From Pseudonocardia sp. ICBG1293 (GTDB lineage: Bacteria; Actinomycetota; Actinomycetes; Mycobacteriales; Pseudonocardiaceae), in contig NZ_JAHLEL010000044.1 in NCBI RefSeq assembly GCF_020131355.1, forward strand, positions 496,001-560,000: a stretch of 64,000 nt of DNA. Direction: 5' to 3'. The notes beneath the pieces were generated by a model, which did not search any database, was not told the origin of the DNA, and saw only the letters and a program-made list of their open reading frames with translations. A program made the translations under genes and the position numbers. This document shows, one piece after another, positions 58,932 to 64,000 of this stretch (its first letter is position 1; each line of letters starts with the position of its first letter).

Positions 58932-59531
58932 GTGACCTCCTGCTCCCCGCAGCTCACCTTCGACGAGCTGGGCACGCCGCTGCGCGACGTCACGTTCTGC
59001 GTGGTGGACCTGGAGACGACCGGCGGCAGCCACCGGACCGACGCGATCACCGAGGTCGGGGCGGTCGCCGTCCGCGGCGGCAGCCGGATCTCCGAGCTCG
59101 GCACGCTGGTCGACCCCGGCGTCCGGGTCCCGGCCGACATCACCCGGCTGACCGGCATCACGAACGCGATGCTGCACGACGCCCCGCCGCTGGGCGCGGT
59201 CCTGCCCTCGGTGCTCGACATGCTCCGCGGCTCGGTGCTGGTGGCACACAACGCCCCGTTCGACACGGGATTCCTCAAGGCCGCCTGCGAGCGCCTCGAC
59301 CGCCCCTGGCCCGGCCCACCGGTCCTGTGTACCGCTCGGCTCGCCCGGGCCGTGCTCCCGCACGCCGAGTGCCCCAGCGTGAAGCTGGGCACGCTGGCGC
59401 GACACTTCGGCTGCGCCACCACCCCGGACCACCGGGCACTGACCGACGCCCGGGCGACCGTCGAGGTGCTGCACCACCTGCTGGAGCGGATCGGCAATCT
59501 CGGCGTGCAGAGTCCTGCAGCTCGTCCGTGA
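58932..59531 (+). CDS. DEDDh 3'-5' exonuclease domain, N-terminal part of a split exonuclease/UvrC-like protein
   Basis: 199 residues. DnaQ-like exonuclease with VVDLETTGG (Asp, Glu), LVAHNAPFDTGFL (Asp) and DHRALTDARATVEVLHHLL (His, Asp). In M. tuberculosis Rv2191 the same domain is fused to a GIY-YIG/UvrC-like half. Here the frame ends with NLGVQSPAARP and TGA, while the next frame continues VLQLVRDRAPHR and then the expected GIY-YIG region, so a one-base shift near 59505-59515 is likely. It may also be a real split. Confidence 0.82.
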   Translation: MTSCSPQLTFDELGTPLRDVTFCVVDLETTGGSHRTDAITEVGAVAVRGGSRISELGTLVDPGVRVPADITRLTGITNAMLHDAPPLGAVLPSVLDMLRGSVLVAHNAPFDTGFLKAACERLDRPWPGPPVLCTARLARAVLPHAECPSVKLGTLARHFGCATTPDHRALTDARATVEVLHHLLERIGNLGVQSPAARP

Positions 59532-59607
59532 CCGGGCACCGCACCGGCCCACCACCACCCAGCGCCGCCGCAGGCACCTGGCGAACGACGTCCCGTCCGA
59601 GCCCGGG

Positions 59608-60666
59608 GTGTACCTGTTCCGCGGCGGCGACGGCCAGGTGCTCTACGTCGGCACCAGCGGCGACCTGCACCGCCGGGTGCGGTCCTACTTCACGGCCGGG
59701 GAGAAGCGCCGCCGGGTCCGCGACATGCTCGCCCGCGCCGAGAAGGTCGACACCGTCGTCTGCGCGCACGCCCTGGAGGCCTCGGTCCGCGAGCTGGCGC
59801 TCATCGCCGCGCACCGCCCGCCCTACAACCGGCGCTCCCGCAACCCGGGCCGGGCCTACTGGGTCGTGCCGACCGCCGAGACGTTCCCGCGGCTGTCGGT
59901 CGTCGCCACCCCCCGGGCGGACGCGCTCGGCCCGTTCCCGTCGCAGCGGGCCGCGACCGACGTCCTGGACGCGGCACTCGACGCGCTGCCGCTGCGCCGG
60001 TGCACGATCCGCATCCCGGCCCGGAACCCGTCCGCGACCCCGTGCGCCCTGCACGAGCTGGGCCGCTGTGCCGCCCCGTGCGCGGGCCTGCAGCCCGCCG
60101 AGGACTACGCACCGGCGGTCCATGCCTGGGGTGACCTCGTCGCCGGCCGCGACGACGGCCCGCTGCGGGTGCTGGCCGCCGAGGTCGACGACCGGTCCGC
60201 CGGCGGGCGCTACGAGGCGGCGGCGCGGGCCCGGGACCGGCTGGCCACCCTGGCGGCCGGGGTCGACCGGGGCGGCACCCTGGCCGCGCTCGCGGGGATC
60301 GACGAGCTGGTGGGCGCCCGCCCCGACGGCCGGGGCGGCTGGGAGCTCGCCGTCCTGCGCCACGGGCGGCTCGCCGCGGCGGGCAACGCGTCGCGCGGGG
60401 TGCGGCCGATGCCGGTCGTCGAGGCGCTGCGGACCGGGGCGCAGACGATCCTGCCGGGCGACGGGCCGCTGCGCGGTGCGCCGTCGGAGGAGGTCCGCAT
60501 CCTGCACCGCTGGCTCAGCACCGGCGGGACCCGGCTGGTCTACAGCGACCCGCCCTGGTCGGAGCCGGCGCGCGGCGGGGGCGCCTGGCGGGACTGGGCC
60601 GACCGGGCGCGGGAGGCGTCGCACCGTACCGGTGACCGCTCCCCCGACGAGCCCGCCGGGGTCTGA
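59608..60666 (+). CDS. GIY-YIG/UvrC-like part of the split exonuclease/UvrC-like protein
   Basis: 352 residues. The GIY-YIG nuclease core begins VYLFRGGDGQVLYVGTSGDLHRRVRSYF, with the conserved Arg/Glu region AHALEASVRELALIAAHRPPYNRR after it; a Cys pair cluster lies at CALHELGRCAAPCAGL, similar to UvrC-type linkers. No start codon precedes GTG 59608 in this frame back to the overlap with the exonuclease frame, and homologous sequence continues upstream of 59608, so the product was probably once continuous with the exonuclease. Role in DNA repair is inferred. Confidence 0.8.
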   Translation: MYLFRGGDGQVLYVGTSGDLHRRVRSYFTAGEKRRRVRDMLARAEKVDTVVCAHALEASVRELALIAAHRPPYNRRSRNPGRAYWVVPTAETFPRLSVVATPRADALGPFPSQRAATDVLDAALDALPLRRCTIRIPARNPSATPCALHELGRCAAPCAGLQPAEDYAPAVHAWGDLVAGRDDGPLRVLAAEVDDRSAGGRYEAAARARDRLATLAAGVDRGGTLAALAGIDELVGARPDGRGGWELAVLRHGRLAAAGNASRGVRPMPVVEALRTGAQTILPGDGPLRGAPSEEVRILHRWLSTGGTRLVYSDPPWSEPARGGGAWRDWADRAREASHRTGDRSPDEPAGV

Positions 60667-60794
60667 GGCCGCGGCGGCCCCGCGGGAGGGGACGCCGCGA
60701 CGGTCCCGGGCGACACGGCGTCGGTACGGCCACGGGTGCCGCCACGAGTGCGACCACGGGTGCGGCCACGGGTGCACCGACACACCCGCACACG

Positions 60795-60837
60795 ACGGCG
60801 GCCCCGCCGGAGAGCGTGTCTCCGACGGGGCCGCCGT
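60795..60837. terminator. Bidirectional terminator between UvrC-like and qcrB genes
   Basis: ACGGCGGCCCCG (60795-60806) pairs with CGGGGCCGCCGT (60826-60837); inside, GGAGA pairs with TCTCC. Very stable, located between convergent genes; upstream lies a degenerate GCCACGGGTGC repeat (about 60,727-60,775). Confidence 0.8.
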
Positions 60838-60870
60838 GGCGTGCGTCCGGGCCGGGGCCCGGGGTGGTGC

Positions 60871-62586
60871 TCAGTCGCGCGGCTGCTGCGGACGGCCTCC
60901 GTCGTCCGGACGGCCCGCGAGCTCGTCGCGCCGGGACTCGAGCTCCGCCTGCGCCTCGTGACGCCGACGGGACTCCTCCAGCTCCCGCTCGTGGGCCTCG
61001 TGCCGGGCCGCGGCCAGCGCACGGGACTCCTCGACCGGGTCCGGGGTCAGCAGCGAACCGGAGACCGGCTCGCCCGCCGAACCCAGCTGGTTCATCCGCT
61101 TGGGCACCGAGGCGCCCTGGTACTCCAGCGGGATGGCGTGGCCGTGCGCGTCGACACCGCCCAGCGGCTGGTGCACCTCGATGAACTCGCCGTGCGGGAG
61201 CCGCTTGATGATGCCGGTCTCGATGCCGTGCTCCAGCACCGCGCGGTCCGACCGCTGCAGACCGATGCACCAGCGGTACGCCACCCAGTACACGATCGGC
61301 GGGACGACGAGCAGACCGATGCGGCCGGCCCACGTCGTCGCGTTCAGCGAGATGTGGAAGAAGTACGAGATCCAGTCGTTGAACCCGCACATCACGAGCC
61401 ACAGGTAGAACGAGATCGCCATGGCGCCGAGCGCGGTGCGGACCGGCACGTCGCACGGACGCTGCAGCAGGTTGTGGATCGCCTCGTCCCCGGTGAAGCG
61501 CCGCTCGATCGCCGGGTAGGCCCCCGCGAGCACGAACAGCACCGGGAGGAAGCCCGCCGTCGGGATGAACGCGGCCGGGATCGTGTACGTCCCGAACAGG
61601 TAGAACTCCCACGGCGGGAAGATCCGGCCCATACCCTCGGACCACAGCATGTAGAAGTCCGGCTGGGACCCGGCGGAGATGTGCGAGGCGTCGTACGGAC
61701 CGAGGTGCCAGATGGGGTTCATCTGGAACAGCCCGGAGATCAGCGCGAGCACACCGGCGACGACGAAGAAGAACGCTCCGCCCTTGGCCGCGAACTGCGG
61801 CATGATCCGCACGCCGACGACGTTGTTCTCGGTCCGGCCGGGGCCGGGGAACTGGGTGTGCTTCTGGTACCACACCAGGCCGAGGTGCACCGCGATCAGC
61901 GCGAGGATGATCCCGGGCAGGACCAGCACGTGGATGATGTAGAGCCGCGGGATGATCTCGGTGCCCGGGAACTCGCCGCCGAACAGCGCCCAGTGCACCC
62001 AGGTGCCCATGATCGGCACGGTCAGCGTGATGCCCGAGGCGATCCGCAGACCCACACCGGAGAGCAGGTCGTCCGGCAGGGAGTAGCCGGTGAAGCCGGC
62101 GAAGGTGCCCAGCAGGATCAGGACGACGCCGATGGTCCAGTTGGCCTCACGCGGCTTGCGGAACGCGCCGGTGAAGAACACCCGGAACATGTGGATGATC
62201 ATCGCGGCGACGAACAGCAGCGCCGCCCAGTGGTGCAGCTGGCGCATGAACAGCCCGCCCCGGACCTCGAGCGAGATCTCGAGCGCGGACTCGTAGGCAC
62301 GCGACATGTGCACGCCGCGCAGCGGGTCGTACGGGCCGTTGTAGACGACCTCCTGCATGGAGGGGTCGAAGAACAGCGCCAGGTAGGTGCCCGACAGCAG
62401 CACGATGATGAAGCTGTACAGGGCGATCTCGCCCAGCATGAACGACCAGTGGGTCGGGAAGACCTTGTTGAACTGCTTCCGCAGACCCGCGGCCGCGTGG
62501 TAGCGCTGGTCCGCCTGGTCGAGAGCCGCGCCGCCCTTCGCCGCGAAGCCCCCCGAGGAGGTGGTGGGTGTCGTGATCGAGCTCAT
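60871..62586 (-). CDS. qcrB: Cytochrome bc1 complex cytochrome b subunit
   Basis: 571 residues. Eight or nine membrane helices with haem ligands in LHHWAALLFVAAMIIHMF and VLVLPGIILALIAVHLGLVW, and a PPWEFY segment near the quinol site. The actinobacterial charged C-terminal extension (about 500-571) is present. Oxidises menaquinol in the bcc-aa3 supercomplex. ATG at 62586 overlaps the qcrA stop (ATGA). Confidence 0.96.
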   Translation of the reverse strand: MSSITTPTTSSGGFAAKGGAALDQADQRYHAAAGLRKQFNKVFPTHWSFMLGEIALYSFIIVLLSGTYLALFFDPSMQEVVYNGPYDPLRGVHMSRAYESALEISLEVRGGLFMRQLHHWAALLFVAAMIIHMFRVFFTGAFRKPREANWTIGVVLILLGTFAGFTGYSLPDDLLSGVGLRIASGITLTVPIMGTWVHWALFGGEFPGTEIIPRLYIIHVLVLPGIILALIAVHLGLVWYQKHTQFPGPGRTENNVVGVRIMPQFAAKGGAFFFVVAGVLALISGLFQMNPIWHLGPYDASHISAGSQPDFYMLWSEGMGRIFPPWEFYLFGTYTIPAAFIPTAGFLPVLFVLAGAYPAIERRFTGDEAIHNLLQRPCDVPVRTALGAMAISFYLWLVMCGFNDWISYFFHISLNATTWAGRIGLLVVPPIVYWVAYRWCIGLQRSDRAVLEHGIETGIIKRLPHGEFIEVHQPLGGVDAHGHAIPLEYQGASVPKRMNQLGSAGEPVSGSLLTPDPVEESRALAAARHEAHERELEESRRRHEAQAELESRRDELAGRPDDGGRPQQPRD

Positions 62587-63719
62587 GTCGTCTTCGGCCT
62601 CTCCCAGAACGCGGGTCCGACGGGCTCCACGAAGTCGCTACGGGCGACGAAGAAGCCCTCCTCGTTCACCGTGATCGGCAGCTGAGGCAACGGCCGGGCG
62701 GCCGGCCCGAAGACGGGCTCGGCATCCTGGGTGGCCAGGAACTGCGACTGGTGGCACGGGCAGAGAATGCGGTTGTCCTGCGCCTGGTACAGCGAGGTCG
62801 GGCACCCGAGGTGGGTACAGACCTTCGACCAGGCGTAGAAGTCACCATAGTTGAAGTTCTCCTGACCGGGGCGCTTCGTGACCTCGGTCCCGGGCCGGAG
62901 ACGGATCAGCATGACCGGCGCGTCCGAGGCGCGCTGCGCGTGCAGCAGCTCCTCCTCGTTGCCCCGCTCGCTCTCGCGGTAGGGGAAGACGGTCATCATC
63001 GAACCCGGCTCCATGTCCTCGGGTCGCACGCGGGCGATCTCGGAGAGGATACCCGTGTCGGTGCGCAGGTACACCGTCTCGCCGTTCTCCGGGCGCCAGC
63101 CCGTGTGCCACAGCGGGGCGTCGTCGCCCTCGGCCCACGGGTTGCGGATGATGCCGCCGAGCGCCACGACACCGGTGCCGATGCCGGCCACGGCCGCGGC
63201 GAGACCCGCGCTGCGGATGATCAGCTTGCGGCGCCCGATCGTGGTGCCCTTGCCCGCGTCGGCGACCTGGGCCAGGAAGGTGGCGCGGTCGACGTCGGTG
63301 GACGGGCCGTCGTGGCGCTGCTGCACCGAGGTCTCGTCCGGGAAGAGCTTCTTGACCATCTGGATGACCGCGATGCCGATGGCCAGCACCGAGAACCCGA
63401 AGGTGAAGCCGATGACCGGCGTGTAGAGGTTGTAGAGCGCGTGGCCGGGCTCGCCGACGTTGACGTACTCCCACGGCCACGCGATGAACGCGACCACGAA
63501 GGCGATCATCGAGACCGCCGAGATGACGAACCAGAGCGCGACCGACCGCTCGGCGCGCTTCTCCGCACGGGTCCCCGGGATGGGGAATGCGGGCGTGTTG
63601 TGCACGACCTCGACCTCGTCGAGCTCACCGGCCAGACGGGCCAGCTGCTCGGGCGACATCGCGTCGAGCTCCTCCTTGGTCGGACGACGGTCCGACCCGG
63701 TGCTGACTTCGCTGCTCAA
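62583..63719 (-). CDS. qcrA: Cytochrome bc1 complex Rieske iron-sulfur subunit
   Basis: 378 residues. Three membrane segments in the N-terminal half (about 60-80, 95-118 and 160-182), the third preceded by GRRKLIIRSA, a Tat-type twin-arginine motif, then the Rieske domain with CTHLGCP and CPCHQSQF holding the 2Fe-2S cluster. Long N-terminal form typical of actinobacteria. The TTG start at 63719 overlaps the qcrC stop as TTGA. Confidence 0.95.
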   Translation of the reverse strand: MSSEVSTGSDRRPTKEELDAMSPEQLARLAGELDEVEVVHNTPAFPIPGTRAEKRAERSVALWFVISAVSMIAFVVAFIAWPWEYVNVGEPGHALYNLYTPVIGFTFGFSVLAIGIAVIQMVKKLFPDETSVQQRHDGPSTDVDRATFLAQVADAGKGTTIGRRKLIIRSAGLAAAVAGIGTGVVALGGIIRNPWAEGDDAPLWHTGWRPENGETVYLRTDTGILSEIARVRPEDMEPGSMMTVFPYRESERGNEEELLHAQRASDAPVMLIRLRPGTEVTKRPGQENFNYGDFYAWSKVCTHLGCPTSLYQAQDNRILCPCHQSQFLATQDAEPVFGPAARPLPQLPITVNEEGFFVARSDFVEPVGPAFWERPKTT

Positions 63720-64000
63720 CTCTTCGCCCCCAACCAGATGGCGAACCCGACCAGACCGGACATCACGACGGCGAAGATGAAGACACCCTCGGCCGCCGGA
63801 CCGAGACCCAGCAGCGAGTAGCCGCCCGGGTCGTTGGCGTGGTTCACCGACTTGATGTACGCGATGATGTCCTGCTTCTCCTGCGGCGTGAGCTGCTGGT
63901 CGGAGAAGCGCGGCATGTTCTGCGGACCGGTCTGCATCGCGGTGTAGATCTGCTCCTCGCTGGCCGGCTCGAGCGCGGGAGCGTACTTGCCGGACGACAG
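63716..64000 (-). CDS. qcrC: Cytochrome bc1 complex dihaem cytochrome c subunit (partial, C-terminus)
   Basis: The last 94 residues are present; the frame runs off the right edge. MQTGPQNMPRFSDQQLTPQEK carries the axial Met of the second haem c domain, and a C-terminal membrane helix (VFIFAVVMSGLVGFAIWLGA) anchors it. Actinobacterial QcrC has two haem domains and transfers electrons directly to cytochrome aa3. First of the three qcr genes on this strand. Confidence 0.93.
   Translation of the reverse strand: MSSGKYAPALEPASEEQIYTAMQTGPQNMPRFSDQQLTPQEKQDIIAYIKSVNHANDPGGYSLLGLGPAAEGVFIFAVVMSGLVGFAIWLGAKS

Noticed and set aside
1..64000. rRNA, tRNA or replication-origin features
   Set aside because: None recognised by eye; no CCA-ended cloverleaf, rRNA-like stretch or DnaA-box cluster was seen. 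Absence cannot be proved without a covariance search.

Overview
The window is very GC-rich DNA with GTG/TTG starts, 4-nt start/stop overlaps and many starts lying 6-8 nt after a TANNNT hexamer, which suggests leaderless mRNAs. This is an actinobacterial chromosome. Gene content (mannosyltransferases of the MptA and PimB' type, PASTA kinase with an Rv2175c-type substrate, class II DAHP synthase, QcrCAB, HAD-PlsC fusion) together with carotenoid genes fits the Pseudonocardiaceae, possibly Pseudonocardia. That placement is an inference, not a database result.

Layout. (1) 0-7 kb: a minus-strand glycerolipid operon, plsB2, HAD-plsC, wax-ester/DGAT synthase, alpha/beta hydrolase and MaoC-like hydratase, all with overlapping ends; the first three match the order of Mycobacterium tuberculosis Rv2482c-Rv2484c. 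(2) 7-13.5 kb: a class III aminotransferase divergent from a PucR regulator, a SAM methyltransferase, a small membrane protein, a GT4 glycosyltransferase and an anti-sigma-like ATPase. (3) 13.5-60.7 kb: a block following M. tuberculosis Rv2172c-Rv2191: metF, idsA2/crtE, mptA, Rv2175c-like, pknL, aroG, Rv2179c-like, Rv2182c-like plsC, ArsA-like ATPase, two SRPBCC proteins, fadD15, pimB', and a DEDDh exonuclease/UvrC-like protein. Lineage-specific insertions interrupt this backbone: crtI and crtB around mptA; an IS110 element at 20.5-21.8 kb; a nucleoside salvage operon (nucleoside hydrolase, MFS transporter, ribokinase) with a divergent LacI regulator; a WD40 lipoprotein; a HepT/MntA toxin-antitoxin pair beside a large SF1 helicase; a ROK kinase and metallophosphatase. 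(4) 60.9-64 kb: qcrC-qcrA-qcrB of the cytochrome bc1 complex, in the opposite orientation to that in M. tuberculosis relative to the neighbouring block.

The most striking region is 42,090-53,092: an 11-kb island inserted at one site between an SRPBCC gene and fadD15. It contains thirteen end-to-end elements, namely eight insertion sequences of five kinds and five 121-bp MITEs that look identical by eye. Every junction is C-TNA-G: each element starts with G, ends with C, and is separated from the next by only a TTA or TAA triplet. Each insertion therefore recreates the CTNAG target at both ends, which explains how the elements stack.

Two likely frameshifts were found: one splits the exonuclease/GIY-YIG protein at about 59.51 kb, and one separates the MFS transporter from its expected ATGA-coupled start at 26,618. 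The best candidate for a defence-type accessory locus is HepT-MntA-helicase (31.9-36.1 kb), although a functional link between the TA pair and the helicase is only inferred from position.
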